From positions 1 to 10,990 of the forward strand of contig JAGAZS010000105.1 of the NCBI GenBank assembly GCA_017939945.1: a stretch of DNA of 10,990 nucleotides, written 5' to 3'. This document shows, piece by piece, positions 1-6,835 of this stretch; position 1 is the first letter of the stretch, and each line of letters begins with the position of its first letter. The notes beneath the pieces were generated by a model, which saw only the letters and a program-made list of their open reading frames with translations, had not been told where the DNA came from and ran no database searches. The translations under genes were made by a program, and so were the position numbers. Origin of the DNA: Schwartzia sp. (in: firmicutes). Lineage in GTDB: Bacteria; Bacillota; Negativicutes; Selenomonadales; Selenomonadaceae.

Positions 1-31
1 GGAAACGAAAAACGCCGCCGGTTCCCTTCGC

Positions 32-298
32 ATGACGGACGAGAAAGAAGACAGGCGCAGGCAGCTGCTGCGTCGGCTTTGGGCAGCTACGTATTTTACG
101 GGCATCGGGACTTCCATCGCGGCAACGGTGCTTGCGTGCATTTGGCTTGGCAGGAAGGCGGACGATTTTTTCAATATCGCGCCGAAGGGAACCATCGCGG
201 GCATCGCGCTGGGCTTCCCTGTGGCGATATATTCCATCTATCATCAAGTGCGCACGCATTTTTGGGACAAGGACGAAAAAAATAGCGTGGACAAATAA
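32..298 (+). CDS. Small membrane protein, AtpZ/AtpI-like (start uncertain)
   Basis: An 88-residue protein from the ATG at 32. It has a basic N-terminus (residues 1-15, rich in D/E/K/R), then two hydrophobic segments at about 19-39 and 51-68. These are joined by a short loop with the pattern LGRKADDFF-x3-P, and the protein ends in a charged tail. Two glycine-containing helices with a G-x3-D-x-F loop between them match the AtpZ/AtpI family, the small proteins encoded ahead of F-type ATP synthase genes. The family match is by eye and the assignment is tentative. I see no convincing Shine-Dalgarno before position 32, and the frame is open to the window's left edge, so the real start may lie outside. 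It is the last gene of its unit because a strong terminator follows immediately. Confidence 0.55.
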   Translation: MTDEKEDRRRQLLRRLWAATYFTGIGTSIAATVLACIWLGRKADDFFNIAPKGTIAGIALGFPVAIYSIYHQVRTHFWDKDEKNSVDK

Positions 299-302
299 TA
301 GG

Positions 303-335
303 CGCCGGTTGGGGGTTGCTCGCCGGCGTTTTTTT
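303..335 (+). terminator. Intrinsic terminator after the AtpZ-like gene
   Basis: CGCCGG (303-308) pairs with CCGGCG (323-328) around a 14-base loop and is followed by seven T (329-335). G-U pairs can extend the stem at both ends. It separates the upstream unit from the ctsR promoter. Confidence 0.8.
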
Positions 336-358
336 GTGGCGCGTTTCCGAAAAATCAC

Positions 359-387
359 TTGCGAAATGTCGTGCCGTCGCATATAAT
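359..387 (+). promoter_or_regulatory. Sigma-A-type promoter of the ctsR operon
   Basis: TTGCGA at 359-364 serves as -35 and a perfect TATAAT at 382-387 as -10, with a 17-base spacer. Transcription would begin near 393-396, giving a leader of about 50 bases before ctsR. The start falls on the AGTCAA direct repeat, so a repressor bound there would block initiation. This is the only good promoter seen ahead of the five-gene unit. Confidence 0.75.
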
Positions 388-394
388 ATATAAA

Positions 395-409
395 AGTCAA
401 ATAGTCAAT
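395..409 (+). promoter_or_regulatory. Candidate CtsR operator (AGTCAAA-T-AGTCAAT)
   Basis: Two heptads, AGTCAAA (395-401) and AGTCAAT (403-409), lie as a direct repeat at the predicted transcription start. The CtsR box as generally described is a tandem RGTCAAA heptad with a three-base spacer. Here the spacer is one base and the second heptad ends in T, so the match is imperfect. Position and half-site sequence support autoregulation by CtsR, while the spacing argues for caution. An AAGTC (394-398) / GACTT (413-417) inverted pair overlaps the site. Confidence 0.55.
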
Positions 410-445
410 CAAGACTTGCGGTGAATTTTATTGAAGGTGATTGTT

Positions 446-892
446 ATGAGCAATATCGCGGATTTGATTGAAAGCTATATCCTGCGGCAGCTTGCGGCGC
501 AGGAGGACGGACATGTGGAGCTTCGGCGCACGGAGATTGCGGACAAGATTTCCTGCGCGCCGTCGCAGATTAGCTATGTGTTGTCCACGCGGTTCACGCC
601 GGCGCGGGGATTCCGTGTGGAGTCCCGGCGCGGTCTCGGCGGTTTTATCCGGATCGCGCAGGTGCCGATGCGCCAACTTGTCTATCAGGATATGCAGGAA
701 AAAATCGACGAGGACACGGACTTTTCCGTCGTGCAGTCGATGATTGCATACCTTTTGAAGCACCAGATGATCACGAACCGAGAAGCGGCGCTGCTGCTGA
801 CGACGGCGCAGACGGCGTATGAGACGATGGAGCCGGAGGAACGTGTACGGCTGCTTCGGACGCTGTTCATGACGCTGGAAAGACTTTCGTAA
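446..892 (+). CDS. ctsR: Transcriptional repressor CtsR
   Basis: A 148-residue cytoplasmic repressor of class III heat-shock genes (clp genes and this operon) in Firmicutes. It begins MSNIADLIE, the typical CtsR N-terminus. The winged helix-turn-helix spans about residues 18-65, with the conserved pattern EIADKxxCxPSQISYVLxTRF. It is followed by a glycine-rich wing, ESRRGLGGFIRI (about 59-70), whose arginine and glycines contact DNA and sense heat in characterised CtsR proteins. The C-terminal half (about 90-148) is the dimerisation and McsB-regulated domain. I chose ATG 446 because GAAGGTGA (434-441) sits just before it. The upstream in-frame TTG at 431 has no ribosome site and adds residues the family lacks. 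It is the first gene of the operon and probably represses it through the repeat at 395-409. Confidence 0.96.
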   Translation: MSNIADLIESYILRQLAAQEDGHVELRRTEIADKISCAPSQISYVLSTRFTPARGFRVESRRGLGGFIRIAQVPMRQLVYQDMQEKIDEDTDFSVVQSMIAYLLKHQMITNREAALLLTTAQTAYETMEPEERVRLLRTLFMTLERLS

Positions 893-912
893 TTATTGAG
901 GGGGATTATTGA

Positions 913-1458
913 ATGTTGTGCGACGATTGCCATCGGAACGAGGCGTGTATCCATATCACGCAGATCAGTCCCGAGGGGAAAATGGATAAGAATCTTTGCG
1001 AGGAATGCGCGGCGCGATACCAGAATTTCATGCCGTCGCCGGACGCGCGGAATTTTACGGTCAACGATTTCCTGAAAGGGCTGTTCCGTCAGCCGCCGGA
1101 ACAAAAGGAAGGAAAAACGGAGGGCGGGTTGGTCTGCCCGAACTGCGGTATGACGCTTCAGGATTTCGCCCATACGGGCAAGATCGGGTGCAGCGTCTGC
1201 TACAACACGTTCCGCACTCAGCTTGCGCCGCTCCTGAAGCGGATTCACGGGTCCAGCACCCACAGCGGGAAGATTCCGCGCCGCTCCGGCGGCGTGCTGG
1301 TGGTGCGCCATGAGATTGCGCTCCTGAAGGAGCAGTTGGCGGAGGCTGTACAGAGCGAGGCTTATGAAAAGGCCGCCGAGTACCGCGACAAGATTCGCGA
1401 ACTGGAACGGCAGATTGCCGCCGAAGAGAAGGGGGGCGAAGCCGATGGCCGTGCATGA
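913..1458 (+). CDS. mcsA: McsA, zinc-finger activator of the McsB arginine kinase
   Basis: A 181-residue protein that binds metal and stimulates McsB. It has four CxxC pairs in two zinc-ribbon-like units: C3/C6 with C29/C32, and C75/C78 with C93/C96. All eight cysteines are present. A C-terminal UVR-type coiled helix pair lies at about 132-169, with the pattern LKEQLxxAVxxEAYEKAAEYRDKI, the same kind of motif found in the ClpC middle domain and UvrB/UvrC. A strong ribosome site (GAGGGGGA at 898-905) precedes the ATG. The gene lies 20 bases after ctsR and overlaps mcsB by 14 bases, so the two are probably translationally coupled. This fits the McsA-McsB complex known in Bacillus and Staphylococcus. 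Confidence 0.95.
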   Translation: MLCDDCHRNEACIHITQISPEGKMDKNLCEECAARYQNFMPSPDARNFTVNDFLKGLFRQPPEQKEGKTEGGLVCPNCGMTLQDFAHTGKIGCSVCYNTFRTQLAPLLKRIHGSSTHSGKIPRRSGGVLVVRHEIALLKEQLAEAVQSEAYEKAAEYRDKIRELERQIAAEEKGGEADGRA

Positions 1459-2533
1459 TCTTTACCGCGATTATCGCCTTTCCTGGTTCGGGCATGAGGG
1501 CGAAGCGGGAGACGTGGTATTGGCGAGCCGTGTGCGCCTCGCGCGGAATTTCGCGCGCCTTCCTTTCCCAAACCGCGCGGACAGGCAGCAGCTGGCCGAG
1601 GTGCAAAACAGGGCGGCGTCGGTTTTCAGCCGCATCGAGGAAACGGCGGGGCAGTCCTTCGACGCTGTGGGTATGGACGCTTTGACGCAAATGGAGCGTG
1701 AAGTGTTGGCGGAAAAGCAGCTGATCAGCAAGCGGCTGATTCAGAATCCCGCTTATCGCAGCGCGTTTATCAGCAAGGACCGCAAGTGCAGCATTCTCGT
1801 GAACGAGGACGACCATCTGCGGATTCACGCAATGGCTTCGGGGCTTGATTTGCGGACGCCGCTGGATTTGGCTTTTCGTGTCGATGATGCGGTGGAGGAA
1901 ACGCTGGACGTCGCTTTCGACGAAAAGATGGGGTATCTGACGAGCTGCCCGACGAATCTCGGCACGGGACTTCGGGCGACGGTGCTGCTCCATTTGCCGG
2001 GGCTCGTCTACACGCGGAATATCAACAATATCATCAACATTTCACAGCAGCTCGGTCTTTCGGTGCGCGGGCTGTATGGCGAGGGCAGCGAGACCGTCGG
2101 GAATATTTTCGCCGTGTCAAATCAGTTGACGCTGGGCTTCACGGAGCAGGCAATTATCGAAAACCTGATGAATGCGGCGATGCAGATTATCGACAACGAG
2201 CGGCGGGCGCGGAAGGCCTTGGCCATGACGTCCAAGGACAGGCTGGAGGACGCTGTCTGGCGTTCCTTCGGCGTGTTGAAATATGCCCGTTCCCTCGGCG
2301 AAAGCGAAGTGCTGGAGCTGATCAGCAAGGTGCGGCTGGGGCTCGACCTCGGCCTGCTGCACGAGGCGACGGCAAAATGCTCTTCGGAGCTTTTGATTGC
2401 CAGCCGTCCCAGCTATCTGAAAAACCTTGCCGGAAACGACAATTTATCGCAAACGGAAATTGACCGGAAACGCGCCGCCGTCGTGCGGGAAATCCTTGCG
2501 GGCGGCGTGCCGGGACAGGAGAAATCAACATGA
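1445..2533 (+). CDS. mcsB: McsB, protein arginine kinase
   Basis: A 362-residue phosphagen-kinase-fold enzyme that phosphorylates protein arginines. The products are delivered to ClpC-ClpP, and CtsR is a known target in other species. Visible motifs are the nucleotide-binding LASRVRLARN (27-36), NEDDHLR at 120-126 with catalytic E121, the SCPTNLGTG loop with C168, and GEGSE with E213. These match the family's catalytic Glu, Cys and Glu within one residue of the B. subtilis numbering. Length is normal. I start at ATG 1445 because AAGGGGGG (1429-1436) lies eight bases upstream and MxVxDLYRDYRLSW is the expected beginning; an upstream in-frame ATG at 1364 would add 27 residues inside mcsA. Near the C-terminus the allosteric RDxxRA phospho-arginine-binding motif reads I339-D340-R-K-R-A, so its first arginine is missing. 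The stop overlaps the clpC start (ATGA). Confidence 0.96.
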   Translation: MAVHDLYRDYRLSWFGHEGEAGDVVLASRVRLARNFARLPFPNRADRQQLAEVQNRAASVFSRIEETAGQSFDAVGMDALTQMEREVLAEKQLISKRLIQNPAYRSAFISKDRKCSILVNEDDHLRIHAMASGLDLRTPLDLAFRVDDAVEETLDVAFDEKMGYLTSCPTNLGTGLRATVLLHLPGLVYTRNINNIINISQQLGLSVRGLYGEGSETVGNIFAVSNQLTLGFTEQAIIENLMNAAMQIIDNERRARKALAMTSKDRLEDAVWRSFGVLKYARSLGESEVLELISKVRLGLDLGLLHEATAKCSSELLIASRPSYLKNLAGNDNLSQTEIDRKRAAVVREILAGGVPGQEKST

Positions 2534-4998
2534 ACAACCAATTCACGCCCCATGCCATCGCGGCGCTGAAATTTGCGCAGCGGGAAGCATTGGAACGGGG
2601 AAAAAGCCATATCGGTCCGGAACATTTATTGCTGGGTCTCCTGCATGAGCAGGAGAGCTTCGCGGCGCATGTGCTCGCGGAGCTCGGCGTCGAGTTCGAG
2701 ACTGCGCAGGCGCGTGTCGGGCGGATTTCGGGTGCGCCGGAAGGGACTCCGGACAATCCTTATTACACGCTCAGCGCGAAGCGCGTCATGCAGTTTTCCG
2801 TCGAGGAAGCGAAGCGGCTCGACCATGATTTTATCGGGACCGAGCATATCCTGCTGGCGCTGACGCGGGAGAGCGAGAATACGGCGGCGCGGGTCTTGGC
2901 GTCGTTGGGAATCGACCTTGACCTGCTTCGGGAGACGATTTTGGAGATGCTGGACGACGACGAGGACGAAGATGAGCAGGAGGACAGCGAAAAGGGGACA
3001 GGTACGCCGCTTTTGGCTCGTTACGGGCGGTCGCTGAGCGAACTGGCCGCGAAGAAAAAGCTCGATCCGGTGATCGGCCGGGAAAGGGAAATTCATCGCG
3101 TAATCCAGATTTTGGCACGCCGCGTGAAAAATAATCCGATTCTGATTGGCGAGCCGGGCGTCGGGAAGACCGCCGTCGTCGAAGGATTGGCGCAGGCCAT
3201 CGCGACCGGCGCCGTGCCGTTCATGCTGCGGAACAAGCGCGTCATTTCGCTGTCGATGGCTTCGATTGTCGCCGGCACGAAGTATCGGGGTGAATTCGAG
3301 GAGCGCATGAAGAATATCCTCGCGGAAATCCGCCGCGCGAAAAATATTATCCTGTTTATCGACGAGATGCACACGCTGATCGGCGCGGGCGGCGCGGAGG
3401 GCTCTCTTGACGCGGCGAATATCCTGAAGCCCGCGCTCTCACGGGGAGAGATTCAGGTCATCGGCGCGACGACGCTGAAGGAATATCGGAAATATTTCGA
3501 GAAGGACGCGGCGTTGGTGCGGCGTTTCCAGACGGTGCTGGTTGAGGAGCCGGACACGGACGAGGCGGTCGCCATTTTGCGCGGATTGCGGGAGACCTAT
3601 GAGGATTTTCATAAGGCGACGATTACCGACGAAGCGATTGACGCGGCGGTGCGCCTTTCCAAACGGTACATCACCGACCGTTTCCTGCCGGACAAGGCCA
3701 TCGACCTGATGGATGAGGCCGCGTCGAAAGTGCGGATGACGACCGTCGCGCAGCCAGACGGCGTCCGTGAGGCGGAAAAAGAACTGGAGCGCATCCGCGT
3801 CGAAAAGGAGAGCGCCATCGACGCACAGGAATACGAGCGCGCCGCGCTCCTTCGGGACGAAGAGGGCGCGGTCAAAAAGCGTCTCGAAACGGCGCAGAAT
3901 GAATGGGAGGAAAGCGGGCAGGAGCAAATCCTCGTGACCGAGGACGACATCGCTGAAGCCGTCGGGCTTTGGACGGGCATCCCGGTTCGCAAGATTGAGG
4001 CGAAGGAGTCCGAGCGACTGCTTGACTTGGAGAAACTGCTGAAGAAGCGGGTCGTCGGGCAAAGCGAAGCGGTCGTCGCGCTTTCCCGCGCTATCCGCCG
4101 TGCGCGGGCGGGACTCAAGGACCCGAAACGTCCGATTGGTTCGTTTTTGTTCCTCGGACCGACGGGCGTGGGTAAGACGGAACTGGCGAAGGCGCTGGCG
4201 GAAACGCTTTTCGACAGCGAGGACGCGATCATCCGTTTCGACATGTCCGAGTATATGGAAAAATTCACCGTCTCGCGTCTCGTCGGTGCGCCTCCGGGGT
4301 ATGTCGGCTACGAGGAAGGCGGACAACTTACCGATGCGGTGCGGAAAAAGCCGTATTCGATTATCCTGCTGGACGAAATCGAGAAAGCCCATCCCGATGT
4401 TTTCAACATCCTGCTGCAGGTGATGGAAGACGGGCGGCTGACCGACAGCCAGGGGCGCACCGCCGATTTCAAGAACACCGTGGTCATCATGACGTCGAAC
4501 GTCGGTGCCAGCTTCCTGAAGGACGAAGGCGCGACCATGGGCTTCCTTGCGCGGGATACGGCGGCGGACGGGCAGGAACGCGCGAAAAAACGCGTGCTGG
4601 AGGAGACGAAAAAAGTCTTCAAGCCGGAATTCCTGAACCGCCTTGACGAGACGCTGGTTTTCCACGCCCTCGGCAAAGACGAGCTTTCAGCCATTGTCGA
4701 TATCTTGCTGGGCGATGTGCGGACGCGGCTTGCGGAAAAGGAAATGAAGCTCATGCTGAGTCCTGCGGTCAAGGCGATGCTCGTGGAGAAGGGAACGGAC
4801 TTCAAGTTCGGCGCGCGCCCGCTGAAGCGCGCAATCCGGAAGATGATCGAGGATCCGCTGTCCGAGAAGCTGCTGGCGCGGGAATTTCGCGCGGGCGACA
4901 CGATAAATGCAAAGAAGGTTGGCGACGCGCTGGAATTTGTGCGGAAGCTGCCCGCGAAACGGAAGAGGAAAGGTGTACATGTCCCGACGGCAGAATAA
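2530..4998 (+). CDS. clpC: ClpC, Hsp100 AAA+ unfoldase of the Clp protease
   Basis: An 822-residue cytoplasmic hexameric unfoldase that feeds substrates to ClpP. Domains in order are: the double Clp-N repeat (about 4-140); an acidic linker (142-154, mostly D/E); AAA+ D1 with Walker A GEPGVGKT (207-214) and Walker B with D278-E279; a middle UVR-like coiled coil (about 420-460, EYERAALLRDEE); AAA+ D2 with Walker A GPTGVGKT (543-550), pore loop GYVGYEEGG and Walker B D615-E616; a ClpP-docking tripeptide MGF (670-672); and the C-terminal D2 small domain. Having both the N-domain and the middle helix pair makes this ClpC rather than ClpB or ClpE. All ATPase motifs look intact. The start overlaps the mcsB stop and AGGAG (2517-2521) is its ribosome site. 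The acidic linker and Met in the usually Leu/Ile/Val position of the ClpP loop are minor departures. Confidence 0.97.
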   Translation: MNNQFTPHAIAALKFAQREALERGKSHIGPEHLLLGLLHEQESFAAHVLAELGVEFETAQARVGRISGAPEGTPDNPYYTLSAKRVMQFSVEEAKRLDHDFIGTEHILLALTRESENTAARVLASLGIDLDLLRETILEMLDDDEDEDEQEDSEKGTGTPLLARYGRSLSELAAKKKLDPVIGREREIHRVIQILARRVKNNPILIGEPGVGKTAVVEGLAQAIATGAVPFMLRNKRVISLSMASIVAGTKYRGEFEERMKNILAEIRRAKNIILFIDEMHTLIGAGGAEGSLDAANILKPALSRGEIQVIGATTLKEYRKYFEKDAALVRRFQTVLVEEPDTDEAVAILRGLRETYEDFHKATITDEAIDAAVRLSKRYITDRFLPDKAIDLMDEAASKVRMTTVAQPDGVREAEKELERIRVEKESAIDAQEYERAALLRDEEGAVKKRLETAQNEWEESGQEQILVTEDDIAEAVGLWTGIPVRKIEAKESERLLDLEKLLKKRVVGQSEAVVALSRAIRRARAGLKDPKRPIGSFLFLGPTGVGKTELAKALAETLFDSEDAIIRFDMSEYMEKFTVSRLVGAPPGYVGYEEGGQLTDAVRKKPYSIILLDEIEKAHPDVFNILLQVMEDGRLTDSQGRTADFKNTVVIMTSNVGASFLKDEGATMGFLARDTAADGQERAKKRVLEETKKVFKPEFLNRLDETLVFHALGKDELSAIVDILLGDVRTRLAEKEMKLMLSPAVKAMLVEKGTDFKFGARPLKRAIRKMIEDPLSEKLLAREFRAGDTINAKKVGDALEFVRKLPAKRKRKGVHVPTAE
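4964..4975 (+). promoter_or_regulatory. Ribosome binding site of the small ORF inside clpC
   Basis: The purine-rich AGAGGAAAGGTG lies within the final codons of clpC. It places AGAGGA nine bases, and AAGGTG three bases, before ATG 4979. It is the main evidence that the 45-codon ORF is translated. Confidence 0.6.
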
Positions 4999-5116
4999 GC
5001 TGGCGCCGAAGGGGATCGCGGCGCAGGCGGCAAATTTCCTGTTGAATCTTGCCGTCGCCGTTTCATGGCTGTTCCGCCGCATGACGCAGTTTTTTACGGG
5101 AAAGAATAGGAAATGA
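4979..5116 (+). CDS. Small basic membrane-type protein, 45 residues, unknown
   Basis: I do not recognise this protein. It starts at ATG 4979, inside the last 20 bases of clpC in another frame, and ends at TGA 5114-5116, just before the operon terminator. Residues 1-12 are basic (MSRRQNKL then APK), 13-32 are hydrophobic (IAAQAANFLLNLAVAVSWLF) and 33-45 are basic again, so a single short membrane or amphipathic helix flanked by positive charge is plausible. The ribosome site AGAGGA (4964-4969) lies nine bases upstream, with a second purine run AAGGTG closer in. The overlap mirrors the tight packing of the preceding genes and suggests coupled translation as a fifth operon member. It fills the only space between clpC and the terminator. 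Function cannot be inferred; chance occurrence is possible but less likely given the ribosome site. Confidence 0.6.
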   Translation: MSRRQNKLAPKGIAAQAANFLLNLAVAVSWLFRRMTQFFTGKNRK

Positions 5117-5157
5117 GAAAAATGCATTGTTCGACAGTGGACAATGCATTTTTTTTC
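5117..5157 (+). terminator. Strong intrinsic terminator of the ctsR operon
   Basis: AAAATGCATTGT (5119-5130) pairs perfectly over 12 bases with ACAATGCATTTT (5141-5152). Two more pairs (U-G, C-G) close a six-base loop. An eight-T run (5149-5156) follows and overlaps the stem. The A-run on the left gives a weaker terminator on the opposite strand too. Confidence 0.9.
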
Positions 5158-5188
5158 TGCGAAAATAAGAGACGTATGGTAGAAAAAC

Positions 5189-5198
5189 GAGGTGAGGG
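5189..5198 (+). promoter_or_regulatory. Ribosome binding site deciding the clcA TTG start
   Basis: GAGGTGAGGG ends three bases before TTG 5202, with its GAGGTG part eight bases away. The next in-frame ATG (5217) would be 18 bases from the end of this site, too far. The TTG is therefore preferred as the start. Confidence 0.65.
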
Positions 5199-5201
5199 AT
5201 T

Positions 5202-6776
5202 TTGCGTTGGAATCGGATGCGGGACGCGCTGCATTTTTTGGCTGACGAGCGGGCGTTCCGGCTGCGGCTTTTTTGCGAGGGAACGCTGGTTGGAATCGGC
5301 GTCGGCGTTGTCGTCGCCCTGTTCCGGTGGCTGTTGGAATTGACGGAGATTTACCGTCCGATTCTTTTTGATTGGATGGCGAAGTCGTTTCCCGCCGGTT
5401 TTGCCGGTTGGGGACTTTTGCTGGTATGTATCGCGTGGATTTTGGCGAAGTTCCTTGCCGTTGAGCCTTTGATCTCGGGCAGCGGCATCCCGCAGGTGAA
5501 AGCAATCCTTTTGGGGCGGATCCGCATGAACGCGCAGCGGGTGCTGGCGCTGAAATTCGTCGGCGGCGTGCTGGCCATTGGCGCGGGGATGTCGCTGGGG
5601 CGCGAGGGACCAAGCGTGCAGCTCGGCGCCTGCGTCGGGCAATGGTTCAGCCGCTTGCGGCTGCGTCCGCGCAGCGAGGAACGATTCCTGCTGACCGCCG
5701 GATCGGGCGCGGGGCTTGCGGCGGCGTTCAACGCGCCGCTGGCCGGCGTGATTTTCTGTCTGGAGGAACTGACGAAAAGCTTTTCACCTTTGGTGCTGAT
5801 GGCAACGGTAGCGGCGGCGGTCAGCGCGGCGACGGCGGCAGGCTCCATGCTCGGCATGACGCCCGTCTTCCATATCGGCGACTTGCCCTCCCTGTCGCTG
5901 GCGCACGCCGCGCTGCTGTTCCCTCTCGGAATATTCGTGGGCGTGCTCGGCGTGGTGTTCAACCGCGTGCTGGAGGCTGCGCTGGACGCCTATCAAAAAT
6001 TTCCGTTTCAACAACAATGGAGCGCGGCAAAATATCTGCTGCCGCTCTTCCTTGCCTTCGGGCTGGCGTTTTTGCTGCCGGAGGTGCTCGGCGGCGGCAG
6101 CGCGCTGGTCGATACGCTGATCCGGAAGGAATTTGCGCTTTCTTTTTTGCTCCTTCTTTTGGCGGCAAAATTTGCCTTCACGATGCTTTGCTTCGGGTCG
6201 GGCGTTCCGGGAGGAATTTTCCTGCCGATGCTGGTACTCGGCGCGCTGTCGGGCGCGGTGTTTTCGAAAGTAGCGTTGCTTGCGGGCGTTTTCGACGAGA
6301 CGCTGGCGACGAGTTTTATCGTCTACGGCATGGCGGCCTATTTCGCCGCTGTCGTGAGGTCACCGATTACGGGCAGCGTGCTGATCATGGAAATGACCGG
6401 CTCGTTCCATCATATGCTGGCGCTGATTTTCGTTTCAATCACCGCGTATCTGACGGCGGACGCGCTGAAGGGCGAGCCGGTCTACGATATGTTGCTGAAT
6501 CGCCTGCTTAGGGCGCGGGCGAAGATTCGTCAAGTCATGGCGCATCACCGGACGATTGCGGAGCTTATCGTCGGCGAAGGCAGCCGTCTCGACGGCAAGA
6601 CGGTCGCCTCGATCTCATGGCCGGAGGAGTGCCTGTTGGTGCAGGTGCGGCGCGGGGAAACGGAATTGGTCCCGACGGGACCGCTGGTCTTGCAGTCGGG
6701 CGATTTCGTCTATGCGTTGGCCGACGACGGCGATATTGCGGAACTGGAAGAACTGGCGGAAGAACGGATTTGTTGA
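5202..6776 (+). CDS. CLC-family chloride/proton antiporter with C-terminal RCK_C domain
   Basis: A 524-residue inner-membrane transporter with many hydrophobic helices (about residues 22-425). CLC anion-pathway signatures are present: GSGIP (93-97), GREGP (133-137) with gating glutamate E135, GSGVPGGIFLP (332-342) with F340, and Y428 in PVYDML, corresponding to the central tyrosine of E. coli ClcA. LEEL (187-190) supplies E189 at the position of the internal proton glutamate (E203 in E. coli). With both glutamates present, H+/Cl- exchange is more likely than a passive channel. A hydrophilic tail (about 445-524) resembles a TrkA-C/RCK_C domain, a regulatory ligand-binding module fused to some bacterial CLCs. 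The start is TTG, chosen from its ribosome site. The gene is apparently monocistronic, lying between two terminators. I found no convincing promoter in the short upstream gap. Physiological role (acid resistance, ion balance) is inference. Confidence 0.92.
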   Translation: MRWNRMRDALHFLADERAFRLRLFCEGTLVGIGVGVVVALFRWLLELTEIYRPILFDWMAKSFPAGFAGWGLLLVCIAWILAKFLAVEPLISGSGIPQVKAILLGRIRMNAQRVLALKFVGGVLAIGAGMSLGREGPSVQLGACVGQWFSRLRLRPRSEERFLLTAGSGAGLAAAFNAPLAGVIFCLEELTKSFSPLVLMATVAAAVSAATAAGSMLGMTPVFHIGDLPSLSLAHAALLFPLGIFVGVLGVVFNRVLEAALDAYQKFPFQQQWSAAKYLLPLFLAFGLAFLLPEVLGGGSALVDTLIRKEFALSFLLLLLAAKFAFTMLCFGSGVPGGIFLPMLVLGALSGAVFSKVALLAGVFDETLATSFIVYGMAAYFAAVVRSPITGSVLIMEMTGSFHHMLALIFVSITAYLTADALKGEPVYDMLLNRLLRARAKIRQVMAHHRTIAELIVGEGSRLDGKTVASISWPEECLLVQVRRGETELVPTGPLVLQSGDFVYALADDGDIAELEELAEERIC

Positions 6777-6790
6777 ACCCGGAGCATAAG

Positions 6791-6822
6791 AAGAAGCCCT
6801 CGGCGATTGCCGGGGGCTTCTT
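6791..6822. terminator. Bidirectional terminator shared by clcA and hydA
   Basis: AAGAAGCCCTCGGC (6791-6804) pairs with GCCGGGGGCTTCTT (6809-6822) over 14 bases with one U-G pair and a GATT loop. It lies between the convergent stops at 6776 and 6836. The U-tracts are interrupted on both strands (CTTCTTG on +, CTTCTTCTTAT on -), so efficiency is uncertain. The position leaves little else it could be. Confidence 0.78.
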
Positions 6823-6835
6823 GCTGTAACTTGGG

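Noticed and set aside
431..445. Upstream TTG start for ctsR adding five residues
   Set aside because: The purine-rich ribosome site lies after this TTG and correctly before ATG 446, where the usual MSNI start of the family begins.
1061..1993. A 310-codon open frame on the - strand opposite mcsA and mcsB
   Set aside because: It spans two well-identified genes on the other strand. Its composition is that of a complementary frame and no motif is present.
3439..4665. A 408-codon open frame on the - strand inside clpC
   Set aside because: It lies antisense to intact AAA+ motifs, is rich in Arg/Phe/Leu as expected of a mirror frame, and has no recognisable domain or ribosome site.
5138..5180. Promoter for clcA (TGGACA or a T-rich -35 with TATGGT as -10)
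   Set aside because: The hexamers match poorly and overlap the terminator stem. Spacing is 17 or more only with weak -10s, so I could not support one.
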